The position numbers and the translations under genes are program-made. DNA of 64,000 nucleotides from Chryseobacterium tagetis (GTDB lineage Bacteria; Bacteroidota; Bacteroidia; Flavobacteriales; Weeksellaceae). The stretch is from contig NZ_JAERSE020000003.1 of assembly GCF_016735585.2 (NCBI RefSeq), forward strand, positions 62,001-126,000, in the 5' to 3' direction. Positions 26,033 through 35,216 of the stretch are shown piece by piece. The notes under the pieces are model-generated. The model saw nothing but the letters and a program-made list of their open reading frames with translations, had not been told where the DNA came from and ran no database searches. Numbering within the stretch: the first letter of the stretch is position 1; the number at the start of each line of letters is the position of its first letter.

Positions 26033-26308
26033 ATGATAATAGATAAAAGATCAAAAATAGTCATTGGAATTATAATGTTTCTCGAACTTCTTTTTCTGGT
26101 AAGAGCATATATTATTTATTCCTTTTTAACGAATGATTCGCTTACTGGAGATGGAGTTTATGATCCGGAAAAATATGATAGAGAATTTTTTTCAACGATA
26201 GTATATTCTATTTTGATTATGGTTTTTCTGGCGGTTATAAGTATTTTGATTTTTAGGAAAAGGGCCGTAAAATTTAGGATGGATAGAAATGAAATTTTGA
26301 AGTTTTAG
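26033..26308 (+). CDS. Small two-TM membrane protein
   Basis: A 91-residue protein with two membrane segments (IVIGIIMFLELLFLVRAYII and IVYSILIMVFLAVISILIF) separated by an acidic loop (GDGVYDPEKYDREF). Its ATG is one base after the previous stop, so the two are probably translated together. No family recognised. The pair could form one membrane unit. Confidence 0.5.
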   Translation: MIIDKRSKIVIGIIMFLELLFLVRAYIIYSFLTNDSLTGDGVYDPEKYDREFFSTIVYSILIMVFLAVISILIFRKRAVKFRMDRNEILKF

Positions 26309-26339
26309 ATAGTAAGATAATAGGTAATAAAAAAGTAAT

Positions 26340-27134
26340 ATGGTAGAAACCAGAGTAAAACCTTTTCAGAAATATACATCAGTAATCCATGATTATCAGG
26401 TGGAAAATGCTCTTGAAATACAGTTTGGAGAATCTAAAGGGTTTTATTCATCCTATAAAATTACATTACAGGAAGAAATAAATGAAGACCAGACCAAAAA
26501 CTGGCAGATAGATAAAGTAGAAGATTCTTCTTTTCCGTCTGAAAATAAATTTATGGAAATCCTGCATGTGTTGGAGCAGGATTCTTATCCGTTACAAATA
26601 AAAGTTGATGAAAAAGGAAATTTTTTAGAAGCTGTAGGTCATCAGAAAAATATAGAAGACTGGAAACAGAAAACAGCGGGTCTTCAGGAAAAGTATGATA
26701 ATGTTGATGTTTTCAGAAACCAATATCTGGTGGCATTTGAAGATGAAGCCGGTTTTTATAAAAATAAGCTGAAAGAACCTTTTTGGAATTTGCTGTTGTT
26801 CGCCCCTCATTACGTAGACAACGGAAAAAAAACTAACGAATCCATCGTATGGAATATCAAAGGAATAGGCGATGTAGAATGTACAGGAGTGATCAGTGCT
26901 GAACAGAGAGACTATGGTTTTGAAGCCTTTTTTACATCAGAAATAAAAGCTCCTGAAATCATAAAAGAAGAATTGGATAAAAAATACCCATATCAGAAAG
27001 GGCAATATCAGATGAAATTGAATATAAAGATGGAATACAACTCCCGGAAAAAACAATATTCCACAAAGAAAGCAGACTTTATATTATCAGACGGAGAAAA
27101 AACAGTATACCGGGAAACGATTACAATGACTTAA
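26340..27134 (+). CDS. Uncharacterised protein, candidate T6SS adaptor/chaperone
   Basis: A 264-residue soluble protein without signal peptide or catalytic motif, rich in charged residues and aromatic beta strands (FGESKGFYSSYKITLQEE, LLLFAPHYVDNG). It lies 16 bases upstream of the PAAR-like polymorphic effector. Type VI effectors often have a loading adaptor or chaperone encoded directly before them, so that role is proposed on position alone. Confidence 0.5.
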   Translation: MVETRVKPFQKYTSVIHDYQVENALEIQFGESKGFYSSYKITLQEEINEDQTKNWQIDKVEDSSFPSENKFMEILHVLEQDSYPLQIKVDEKGNFLEAVGHQKNIEDWKQKTAGLQEKYDNVDVFRNQYLVAFEDEAGFYKNKLKEPFWNLLLFAPHYVDNGKKTNESIVWNIKGIGDVECTGVISAEQRDYGFEAFFTSEIKAPEIIKEELDKKYPYQKGQYQMKLNIKMEYNSRKKQYSTKKADFILSDGEKTVYRETITMT

Positions 27135-27150
27135 CCTTAGAATAAATGAC

Positions 27151-30100
27151 ATGGCGGATAAAGGATACATCATTATAGAAGGAGCCACTGCATACTGCAG
27201 CAGTTCCGTAACCAACAATTCCAACGGAACCGCCGTTCCGATGGAAGTGAAAAGCCAGAAGAAAAAATTAGGCAAGAACAAATATTTTGCCCAGAGCAAA
27301 CCTGTAGCCACTTATCTGGATGATAAAGCAGAAAGTTTCGGTGGCGGAAACGGCTTTGGAAACTGTAAAGGATCTGATGGAAAAACATATCCTTGTAAAG
27401 GCAAATGCAATATCAAGTACAAAGATTACTACGAAAATGTAGAGTTCAATAAAAGCATGAAAATCCTGCTGGATGTTTCCACTGGAAACTGCCCCGGATA
27501 TGGAGTTCCGGGAACTGTCGCTTTTGCAACAACCGGACAGGCTAATAATGTTTCGCAGATTGATGTGAAGGAAGCTGATGAATTTTCAGTAGCCAATACA
27601 TCACCGCAATGGTCTACGTCATCTGCAGCTGCTTCTACAACATCCGTAGCTTCAGTTTCCATGACATTGCCAATCTCTGTAGCCAAACCGTCAGGAACGT
27701 ATTATTATATTCAGATGACGGGAGGGATTTTTAACTCATTTATGAATCCTATAGCAATAGATAATCTTTCTCTTACCGCACAATTCAAAGGAGATAGTAC
27801 AAAAATTATCTGGGCTCTTTTTAAAGGTGATGGTACCAAAGATAAAATCAAAACCTTTATTGGTTTAGGCAGTGTCTTTAACCAATCAATGAGTAAGATA
27901 TTCAGTGGTCTTGAAGAAGGAAAATACCGTATCGAAGCTTATGGAAAGAAACCGGGTGATAATAATTGCTCGGTAATCATAGAAGTTGTCAAAGACTTTG
28001 TTAAAAAAATTGTCGCTCCCGGTACTTCTACCTTGGTTAATATTCCTTTTCCCCTGTCCGTAGAGCTGAAACTGAATACAAGCGCAGATCAATTGAAAAT
28101 ATTAAACCGCAATGTTTTCACTCCTATTGTGAATACAGCTCAGTGGAAAGTAAAACAGGGAACAACAGTATTGTATAACAGTTCTACTGGGACTTCAGCT
28201 TCTCATCTTGTTGGTGTGAGCACTGTGGCGGGAAAAGTATTATTAACTTTTAAAAACGCCGGAACCTATACTGTAGAAGCATTTACAGATCCTACAGATC
28301 CAAAACCGGAATCCATACAGGTTAAAATAGAAAACTCTTTAGGGGTTATGGGGGTTACAGGAGATGCCGGTCTGCTGAGGTTTAGTGATATATTGAAAGT
28401 GAGAGCTTCAAAGTTCAATGTCAACTATATGCCTTCGGGAACTTCTGTACATTGGTATCTGAAAAAAGAAGGAGCAGGCCGGCTTACTGCATTTGAGGGC
28501 TCATCATCATTTAAAACTGGATCTATTAATAAAAAAGTTTCAGAACTGTTGTATAATGATGCTCACCTTGATAGTAGCCAATATTTTGGTAAATATACAT
28601 TGGAAGCTTATGCTAATCCACTGGGAAGTGGTAAGCAGCCTGCATTTTCAGGATCCGACTGTTTTAATTTTGAAGTCATTAAAAATGTTGTAGATAAATT
28701 TACGCTTCCTGCTGCGAATATTCCTAAAGGAACAAAAGTAAAATATACCGCCACAGCAAGAATTGCCACTCTTGCCGGAAATGAAGCTGTAAAAGTGGAA
28801 GTCCCCCAAAATGTTACCGATAACGGAGATGGAACACTTACTTTTAATGAGCTAGGTGAATATACCATTTCAGCTTATCTGACAGGTGATTACACTGATA
28901 ATAAAAAGATTGAAGCTAAAATAAAAGTATCTGAACCCTCTGTGAAAAGAGCACTTTGGGCGTATGGAACCGGCGTTAAACGTACAGAAACAGGATTCGC
29001 GGAAGAAACATACGGCTTTCTGGAAATCGATGGTCTCCAGAATCAGGCACTGAAAGTGAAAGTCTGGATAAAAGGAGAAGGAGATGATTTCTACAAAGAG
29101 AAAGAGAAATACATGCTGGAGGAGAAAAGTGTGACTCTTAATAATGAAGGAAAAGCTTCCTTTATGATCACTACGAATGATGATTATAAGAAAAAGATGG
29201 AGGCGGCCATTCCTAAAACGACAGAAAATCCTAATCCTTCTTACCGATTAATATTTACCGTGGAGCTTCAGGCGGGCTCATCTACAGAAGTTGTCCTGCC
29301 ATCTGCTATTTCCATTCAGGGAACGCGTCCGGTGGTTGTAGACGGAACCACCACTTATCTGGAAGTGTTGGATTCTAATGAAGAACTGGTAATCACTTCA
29401 GAACAGAAAATTGTTTCCATCATGTTTTCTACGGAAGACGGTAAAGATATCCAGCGTATGCAGACCTTCTATGGAAAAACCCATAAGCTTTGGGTGCATA
29501 CCGTTAATATGACGGAAGAAACGCTTAAAATAGATGTGCTGAAAGAAATTCCTAAAGAAGGAATGAATGAAAATGATCATATCACCTATACCCACGAAAG
29601 TAAACAAAGCTATAACGAAGAAAAAACAGGAAAAGATGGCTTGCTCGAAGTTTCCTTCACCCCCAAGGAAGAATGGAAAAATCCACCAAAAAACTTTGAT
29701 TATTATATAGCACAGGTTTCCCGACAGGTTCAGGATCCTGCCGATCCCAAAAAGAAAGTCTGGAAAATAGAAAAAAGCCAGTTTACAATCAATAGTACAC
29801 TTCCTGCAGATCTGGTACGGACAGAGGATATGGAGAAGCTGGGAATTCATGCGAAAAAGAAAGATGGAACGGCGTTTACTCAGCAGGAGATGTTGGAATT
29901 GCGTAAACAGTTTATTTTCTATGAAAATGGATGTCTAAAGGTTTCTCAGAAAGAAACACCTGAAACTATTGATAATGATGTAACGCCTGTAATGGTGGAG
30001 ATGGCAGAGGTGAGAAAGCAGAAATCCTGTTATTGTAACCGCGGTTTTACTGAAAAAGAAATGGAAGACCTCATTAAAGCAATGACAGGAGGTACTGAAA

Positions 30101-31341
30101 TTTGGAAAGGAATAAAAGAAAGTTGTGATATTACAGATAAAACTATTAAGAGCTTAACAGCTGAGGTAAATGCTATGTTTGCCAGCAATGGAATTAATCG
30201 TTGTATGCAGAAAATATCATTCCTTGCAAATGTATCTGAAGAAACAGGTTTTTTTGTACAGAGTAAAGAAGAAAAAAGTAAATACCTGTCTAGTCAGAGT
30301 ACTTACAAAGGAAGAGGTATACTTCAGATTACTGGTATTGATGACGGAACAGGGTACTATAATAGTCCGGGACCTTATAAAAACTATGGGAAAGATAAGT
30401 ATGCCAATGAGAATAAATTCCTTGATGATAATGCTGATCTTATTTCTAAAGATCTTCACAATGCGGTAGATGTAGGGGGCTGGATTTTTAATTTCAAAAA
30501 AGTGCCTTCATGGGAGCTTAATCCTAAAAAGACTTATTCTAAAGAACTTACGGAAACCCTTGCCTGGAAGCGCACTTACTTTAGTAAAGGATTAGGGAAG
30601 AGCCTTACGGAGCTTGGGATTTTGATGGAAGAAGAAGAAGAAAAATATTTTTTCTTACAGGGGAAAATTTTGAATGGATATGCTCCTGCCGACAGATTAG
30701 AAAAACCACCTATAGGGTGGGAAGGACGTAAAAAGGCTTTGGGGAAATTAAAAACATGGTTTAAATACGATAAAAAAGTCTGTGACGGAGAAGCTGTAGC
30801 TATGCCAAATCTTGAAGGAAGAGCCCCATGGATGGAGTTGGTTTGGAAAGAAGAAGCTAAAAACCTTGTTGAAACAGGGAGTAATAAAGAAATTCAGAAG
30901 TTTTTTGACGGAACGCCTTATGAGAGTCAAATGAAAAATGGTACAAAAAATGAAGAAGATATAGCATGGTGTGCAGCATTTGTTAATTGGATCATGAAAC
31001 ATTACGGATATGAAGGAGTTACTACTGATAAAGGGTACGATGCTGTAAGAGCACTAAAATGGGCAACATGGGCTGAAGGAAAAGATTTGAAGAAGCCAGT
31101 GTATGGTGCAATTGCTGTGAAAACCAGATCAGGAGGAGGACATGTTGGTTTTGTTGCCGGTAAGAAAGGGAATAAAGTTGTGATATTAGGAGGAAATCAG
31201 TCGCAAAAATTATATTGTGTATCTTATGATATTTCTGACTATTTTGCATATATAGTTCCAAACAATTATGAAATTACTGATGCAGATTATAATTTACCTG
31301 AATATAAAGGGAATCCTGGAGCAAAAGGATCGGAACTTTAA
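27151..31341 (+). CDS. PAAR-like (DUF4280) polymorphic effector with two peptidoglycan hydrolase domains
   Basis: A 1396-residue protein with no signal peptide. Residues 1-125 form a DUF4280 PAAR-like tip domain (GATAYCSSSVTNN, GNCKGSDGKTYPCKGKCNI). About 290-900 hold several Ig-like beta modules, probably a spacer. About 960-1175 look like a GH19 chitinase/lysozyme domain: E1031 in SEETGFF is the likely catalytic acid and Y1052-K-G-R-G with LQITG is the family's core motif. About 1225-1375 match the TIGR02594/CHAP-like amidase type: C1274 in AWCAAFVNW, H1331 in GGGHVGFV, and LGGNQ. It would tip the VgrG spike and cut both glycan and peptide bonds in a target's wall (inference). Confidence 0.8.
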   Translation: MADKGYIIIEGATAYCSSSVTNNSNGTAVPMEVKSQKKKLGKNKYFAQSKPVATYLDDKAESFGGGNGFGNCKGSDGKTYPCKGKCNIKYKDYYENVEFNKSMKILLDVSTGNCPGYGVPGTVAFATTGQANNVSQIDVKEADEFSVANTSPQWSTSSAAASTTSVASVSMTLPISVAKPSGTYYYIQMTGGIFNSFMNPIAIDNLSLTAQFKGDSTKIIWALFKGDGTKDKIKTFIGLGSVFNQSMSKIFSGLEEGKYRIEAYGKKPGDNNCSVIIEVVKDFVKKIVAPGTSTLVNIPFPLSVELKLNTSADQLKILNRNVFTPIVNTAQWKVKQGTTVLYNSSTGTSASHLVGVSTVAGKVLLTFKNAGTYTVEAFTDPTDPKPESIQVKIENSLGVMGVTGDAGLLRFSDILKVRASKFNVNYMPSGTSVHWYLKKEGAGRLTAFEGSSSFKTGSINKKVSELLYNDAHLDSSQYFGKYTLEAYANPLGSGKQPAFSGSDCFNFEVIKNVVDKFTLPAANIPKGTKVKYTATARIATLAGNEAVKVEVPQNVTDNGDGTLTFNELGEYTISAYLTGDYTDNKKIEAKIKVSEPSVKRALWAYGTGVKRTETGFAEETYGFLEIDGLQNQALKVKVWIKGEGDDFYKEKEKYMLEEKSVTLNNEGKASFMITTNDDYKKKMEAAIPKTTENPNPSYRLIFTVELQAGSSTEVVLPSAISIQGTRPVVVDGTTTYLEVLDSNEELVITSEQKIVSIMFSTEDGKDIQRMQTFYGKTHKLWVHTVNMTEETLKIDVLKEIPKEGMNENDHITYTHESKQSYNEEKTGKDGLLEVSFTPKEEWKNPPKNFDYYIAQVSRQVQDPADPKKKVWKIEKSQFTINSTLPADLVRTEDMEKLGIHAKKKDGTAFTQQEMLELRKQFIFYENGCLKVSQKETPETIDNDVTPVMVEMAEVRKQKSCYCNRGFTEKEMEDLIKAMTGGTEIWKGIKESCDITDKTIKSLTAEVNAMFASNGINRCMQKISFLANVSEETGFFVQSKEEKSKYLSSQSTYKGRGILQITGIDDGTGYYNSPGPYKNYGKDKYANENKFLDDNADLISKDLHNAVDVGGWIFNFKKVPSWELNPKKTYSKELTETLAWKRTYFSKGLGKSLTELGILMEEEEEKYFFLQGKILNGYAPADRLEKPPIGWEGRKKALGKLKTWFKYDKKVCDGEAVAMPNLEGRAPWMELVWKEEAKNLVETGSNKEIQKFFDGTPYESQMKNGTKNEEDIAWCAAFVNWIMKHYGYEGVTTDKGYDAVRALKWATWAEGKDLKKPVYGAIAVKTRSGGGHVGFVAGKKGNKVVILGGNQSQKLYCVSYDISDYFAYIVPNNYEITDADYNLPEYKGNPGAKGSEL

Positions 31342-31355
31342 ACAAAAAGAAAAAG

Positions 31356-32645
31356 ATGAAATATAAAATTTTAGTTAGCCTGCTTTTTATTTCTTCAGTT
31401 TTGGTGTCCTGCCAGGATAAAAAATCTGATAATAAAAATAGTACAATTGCTGTTAAAGAAAGCTCAGCGGGTTTGCAGTTTAATCAAGACGTTAATACTA
31501 TGCTAAAAAAACAGTTGGAATACGGAAAACCTTCTTTTGATAACCCGTACCAGTATTCTGAGAAAGATCTGGAAGTGACAATTCCAATACTCAACCAATT
31601 ACTTTTGGATAATGGATATAAAGTGATCAGTAGTGAAGAATTTAATACCAAAATAAAGCAGATATTTAACAGAATTATTGATCAGAAGTCATCGAGTAAA
31701 TTTCTTTATGTTAACTTTATTGATAAGTGTGATAAAGCATTGAATTATATTCCGAATAATGCTGAAAATAACGGAATATTCGTGGTGAAAAATCAGAATT
31801 TTATTACAGATCTTTATCCTCTTCCAACTATTATTGAATATCAAAAAACGTATGCTGAAACCGCTCAGGAAGAAAATACTGCTTCTAAAAACTATAAAGA
31901 TGCGAGCGGTAATGAAGTCAAAAAATACTTATGGAAAGACGTTTCCAATCTTAAAGAACAGAAAAAAAAGAATATACAAACATTAATTGCCAGAAACCTG
32001 TATCTATTCAATGATAATAAAGCCCAATACAAATGGCTTATACTTAATGATCCATATTTTATGGAAAGTTTAGTGAAAACCTTTGGATATACGCAGGATG
32101 TTGATTTATTGAAATGGGTTGTTGAAAGAACGAAGTTTGATAAAAAAGATCCGTCTGATTATGGTAAACTTTTCTGGATAAAAGATTGTAATGAAGGTAT
32201 AAGACTTCATACTAATACCTTTAAAGAACTACAAAAACTTTATATTCCTAATGACTCCTCTGAAAACAGATTTATCCTCAACAATATTAAAGAATATTTA
32301 GAATATTTGGAGAATAACGAGAATGCTGAATCAAAAACCTTGACAGAAACTGATAAAGTAAAAATAATGGCTAATCTGGCTTATTTTGCGGAACAGTATA
32401 AATACGATTCGTCTTACAAGGATGGGACAAGAATGATGGGGAGACTGCGGTTCTTTTTGGGAGATAGTTCCAGAGATATTCTACAGAAAAATAATTATTT
32501 TGGCCTTCCAAAATTTAAAGAGTGGTGGGATAATGCAGATTATGATGAATATTTCGTTGAAGAATGTGAATACAACGGAACATGCGGTCCGGACAATCAG
32601 CCGATGAATATAACGGAATGGAGAAAGAAACATCCTAAAAAATAA
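31356..32645 (+). CDS. Lipoprotein, immunity-like paralogue 1 of 3
   Basis: A 429-residue lipoprotein: the signal peptide ends in the lipobox VLVSC (Cys19). The mature part is helical and polar. Three segments are shared with the next two genes: an N-terminal block around LLLDNGYKV...FNRIID, the central KDVSNLKEQKKKN...ARNLYLFND with WLI, and the C-terminal NNYFGLPKFKEW. No catalytic motif. It starts 14 bases after the dual hydrolase effector, so an outer- or inner-membrane-anchored periplasmic immunity role is likely. A hairpin follows. Confidence 0.65.
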   Translation: MKYKILVSLLFISSVLVSCQDKKSDNKNSTIAVKESSAGLQFNQDVNTMLKKQLEYGKPSFDNPYQYSEKDLEVTIPILNQLLLDNGYKVISSEEFNTKIKQIFNRIIDQKSSSKFLYVNFIDKCDKALNYIPNNAENNGIFVVKNQNFITDLYPLPTIIEYQKTYAETAQEENTASKNYKDASGNEVKKYLWKDVSNLKEQKKKNIQTLIARNLYLFNDNKAQYKWLILNDPYFMESLVKTFGYTQDVDLLKWVVERTKFDKKDPSDYGKLFWIKDCNEGIRLHTNTFKELQKLYIPNDSSENRFILNNIKEYLEYLENNENAESKTLTETDKVKIMANLAYFAEQYKYDSSYKDGTRMMGRLRFFLGDSSRDILQKNNYFGLPKFKEWWDNADYDEYFVEECEYNGTCGPDNQPMNITEWRKKHPKK

Positions 32646-32648
32646 TAT

Positions 32649-32684
32649 TTAAAGCACAGTTAAACTTAACTGTGCTTTTATTTT
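32649..32684 (+). terminator. Hairpin terminator between immunity paralogues 1 and 2
   Basis: AAAGCACAGTTAA pairs with TTAACTGTGCTTT, followed by T-rich sequence. The next ATG is only about 12 bases further on, so it may be leaky or act as an attenuator. Confidence 0.75.
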
Positions 32685-32695
32685 AAAACACAACA

Positions 32696-33889
32696 ATGAT
32701 AAAAAAGATTATAATTTCCTTAACGATATTAATATTGAATGATTTGTATTCACAAAATCTAGCATTCAACAAAGAAAGTTCTTTTCTTCCCGTTCTTAAA
32801 TCACAGCTATCATCTGGTGTAAGCGGAGAGAAAAACGAAACGGATTATCCAACATATAAGTTTACATTAAAAGATTTGGAGGCAACTGAATCTATTATAT
32901 CAAAAGAATTGGAGGATAACGGATATAAGAAGCCGGCTCAAGAGGAATTTATTAATAAAATTAACGCAGTTTTCAAAAGGATAATTGATCCTAAATCAGA
33001 ATCTAAGTATTTGCATATCAATTTTGATAATAAATGTTCGAAAGACTTTAAACTTTTTAAAAATTCGAATAGCATAGATGCTGATCCATATAGTACATAT
33101 GTTTTTAAAAAAGGGCTATTCATTTCAGATTTATATAGTATCCCTGAATTACTAGATTATACTAAAAATTCTGAATTATCCGAATATGAAAAGAATGCCC
33201 AAAATAATAATCACATACCAGATGTGAAAATATATTATTGGAAGGATGTAACGGATTTAAAAGAGATCAGAAAGCAAAATATTAAGACGATTGTTGCTAG
33301 AAATATGTATCTATTCAATAATAATAAATCTTATGCAACATGGCTAGTGCAGAATGATCAAATTTTCATTAAAAATCTTATCAAATTTTTTGGATATGAT
33401 AAGGAACCAAAATTTAATGAATATGTTATTAATAATTTGAATTCAAATTCTTTAAATAATGCAAAGGAACTATTGAATTACATTGCTTCAAAAGATTGCG
33501 GAGGAAAATTAAAATTAAGAAATTCCTTCCTTAATTCTTATGAATCTATTTATAATAGCTCGAAAAATGTAAATGATATCTTGATATTAAAATATGTAAG
33601 TTCAAAAATAATCAATGGTGAAACTAAAAACAGTTTTAGTAATAAAGAAGATATGAGGATTCTTGCTTCTTTAGCAAACACATATGATCCATTATTTAAA
33701 AAGTATCATCATGACGGGCAAAATTGGGGCGAAGTGACAATATTAGCTGATTACAGGGATTTTATAGGTCAAGAAGAATGGAATAAAGTTAAGAATGAAT
33801 ATAGAACAAACAACTATTATAATTTACCCAATTTAAAATCAATGATCGAATATGCTGATTTATTTGATAGTGTAGGAGCTCCAGATTAA
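32696..33889 (+). CDS. Exported protein, immunity-like paralogue 2 of 3
   Basis: A 397-residue paralogue of the preceding gene. It has a signal peptide (IIISLTILILNDLYSQ) but no lipobox cysteine, so it should be soluble in the periplasm. Shared blocks: LEDNGYKK...FKRIID, YWKDVTDLKEIRKQN, ARNMYLFNNNK and NNYYNLPNLKS. It is more AT-rich than paralogue 1, which suggests a different time or source of arrival. Function proposed as immunity, from position and paralogy. Confidence 0.6.
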   Translation: MIKKIIISLTILILNDLYSQNLAFNKESSFLPVLKSQLSSGVSGEKNETDYPTYKFTLKDLEATESIISKELEDNGYKKPAQEEFINKINAVFKRIIDPKSESKYLHINFDNKCSKDFKLFKNSNSIDADPYSTYVFKKGLFISDLYSIPELLDYTKNSELSEYEKNAQNNNHIPDVKIYYWKDVTDLKEIRKQNIKTIVARNMYLFNNNKSYATWLVQNDQIFIKNLIKFFGYDKEPKFNEYVINNLNSNSLNNAKELLNYIASKDCGGKLKLRNSFLNSYESIYNSSKNVNDILILKYVSSKIINGETKNSFSNKEDMRILASLANTYDPLFKKYHHDGQNWGEVTILADYRDFIGQEEWNKVKNEYRTNNYYNLPNLKSMIEYADLFDSVGAPD

Positions 33890-33904
33890 TTTTCGTAAAA
33901 AATA

Positions 33905-33930
33905 AAAAGGATATCTTAAGATATCCTTTT
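33905..33930 (+). terminator. Palindromic terminator between immunity paralogues 2 and 3
   Basis: A perfect 26-base palindrome (AAAAGGATATC, TTAA centre, GATATCCTTTT) after the second paralogue. Confidence 0.75.
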
Positions 33931-33953
33931 CCATTCCCTAAACACAAACAATA

Positions 33954-35165
33954 ATGATGAAAATTTTAAGTATTTTAATGGTTGTTCTATTCTGTTGTGC
34001 TTGCAATAATAAGTCTCAGGAAAAGAAAGATGCTTATTTTACTACTGCCAAGAAAAATCAGGGTGATAATATTGTTGAAATAGTTTTAGCAAAACAACTT
34101 AAACAAGGATCAAGTAAATCAATTGATGAAGCCGGAGCTGAGTTAGCTAAAATGCCTTTTGAGCTGGAAGAATTGGAAGCATCGGCCGAAATTGCTAAAA
34201 ACATATTGCTTTCCAATGGTTTTAAAGAATTGTCGGATGGTGATTTTGATGCTAAAATCAAAAATATTTTTGGAAGAATTATTGATCGTAATTCAAATAA
34301 TCCATTTTTATATATAAATTATTTTGATAAATGTGATAGAAATTTTATTACATATAGTAATAATAGTGTTGATTATGAAGGAGGATATGTCGATAAGAAA
34401 AGAAAACTTTTTACTGATTTTTATTACATCCCTGAAATTATTGATTATCAGAAAGAATATCCGGCATTAAATAATATAGAATCAAGCAAAATCATTCGAT
34501 CTTCAGGTGCTCAAGGAACAGAAGTCGAAATACCTCATTGGAAAGACGTTTCCAACCTGAAAGAACAAAGAAACGTAAATATTAAGACGATCGTTGCCAG
34601 AAATATGTATTTATTCAATGACAATAAAACGTATGTAACATGGTTAATTACTCAAGATACTTTTTTTATTAAAATGTTGGTTACTAAATTCGGGTATACG
34701 AAAGAGCCTAAGTTTAATGATCTTGTTATGAATGATTATCTGAACAATTATCAAACTTCTGCTGCGATTGGTGATGTTATTTTTACAAGAAACTGCAATG
34801 GAAAATTAGAAATAAGAACTGACTTATTGAAATATATAAAAGAACATACAAAATCAGATGAAAATAGGCTTTTAACGGCTTTAGAGAATTTTGGATATGC
34901 TTTGAAAGATAATAAGAGTTTTACTGCAGATGAAAAATATAAAATCCTTGCTTACATAGGAAATACCGTTGATCCGTTTTATTTGAATTTTGCGGGTATT
35001 AATTCAGGAAATGCTGTATGGAATGCTGAAAGCGTGCTTTACAATAGTGTAGTAAAAGATAAAAATATAATCTCAGTGTTTAAAAAGAATAATTACTACG
35101 GCCTTCCTGACTTAAAAGAAAGTTTAATAAGAATACAAGGGATTATTGAGCATTCTTCTGAATAA
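33954..35165 (+). CDS. Lipoprotein, immunity-like paralogue 3 of 3
   Basis: A 403-residue lipoprotein with a cysteine-rich signal end (VVLFCCACNN; the lipobox cysteine is one of C14, C15 or C17). The same blocks occur: LLSNGFKE...FGRIID, WKDVSNLKEQRNVN, ARNMYLFNDNK and NNYYGLPDLKE. The middle is closer to paralogue 2 than to 1 (GYTKEPKFND against GYDKEPKFNE). It is the last gene before the right-hand tRNA-Phe and ends 46 bases before the repeat. Confidence 0.6.
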   Translation: MMKILSILMVVLFCCACNNKSQEKKDAYFTTAKKNQGDNIVEIVLAKQLKQGSSKSIDEAGAELAKMPFELEELEASAEIAKNILLSNGFKELSDGDFDAKIKNIFGRIIDRNSNNPFLYINYFDKCDRNFITYSNNSVDYEGGYVDKKRKLFTDFYYIPEIIDYQKEYPALNNIESSKIIRSSGAQGTEVEIPHWKDVSNLKEQRNVNIKTIVARNMYLFNDNKTYVTWLITQDTFFIKMLVTKFGYTKEPKFNDLVMNDYLNNYQTSAAIGDVIFTRNCNGKLEIRTDLLKYIKEHTKSDENRLLTALENFGYALKDNKSFTADEKYKILAYIGNTVDPFYLNFAGINSGNAVWNAESVLYNSVVKDKNIISVFKKNNYYGLPDLKESLIRIQGIIEHSSE

Positions 35166-35186
35166 ATTCTTCTTCTATATAAAAAC

Positions 35187-35216
35187 AAAAAAACCTCTAA
35201 ATAAATTAGAGGTTTT
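35187..35216 (-). terminator. Terminator of tRNA-Phe copy 2
   Basis: On the minus strand AACCTCTAA pairs with TTAGAGGTT (loop TTTAT) and is followed by a T run. The layout matches copy 1, but the stem sequence differs. Confidence 0.75.

Noticed and set aside
27151..31341. Rhs/YD-repeat toxin
   Set aside because: The long middle part has Ig-like strands but no YD repeats or RHS core, and the C-terminus shows enzyme motifs of wall hydrolases.
32649..32684. CRISPR-like repeat from the hairpins of the immunity array
   Set aside because: The two hairpins differ in sequence and there is no regular spacing or third copy.
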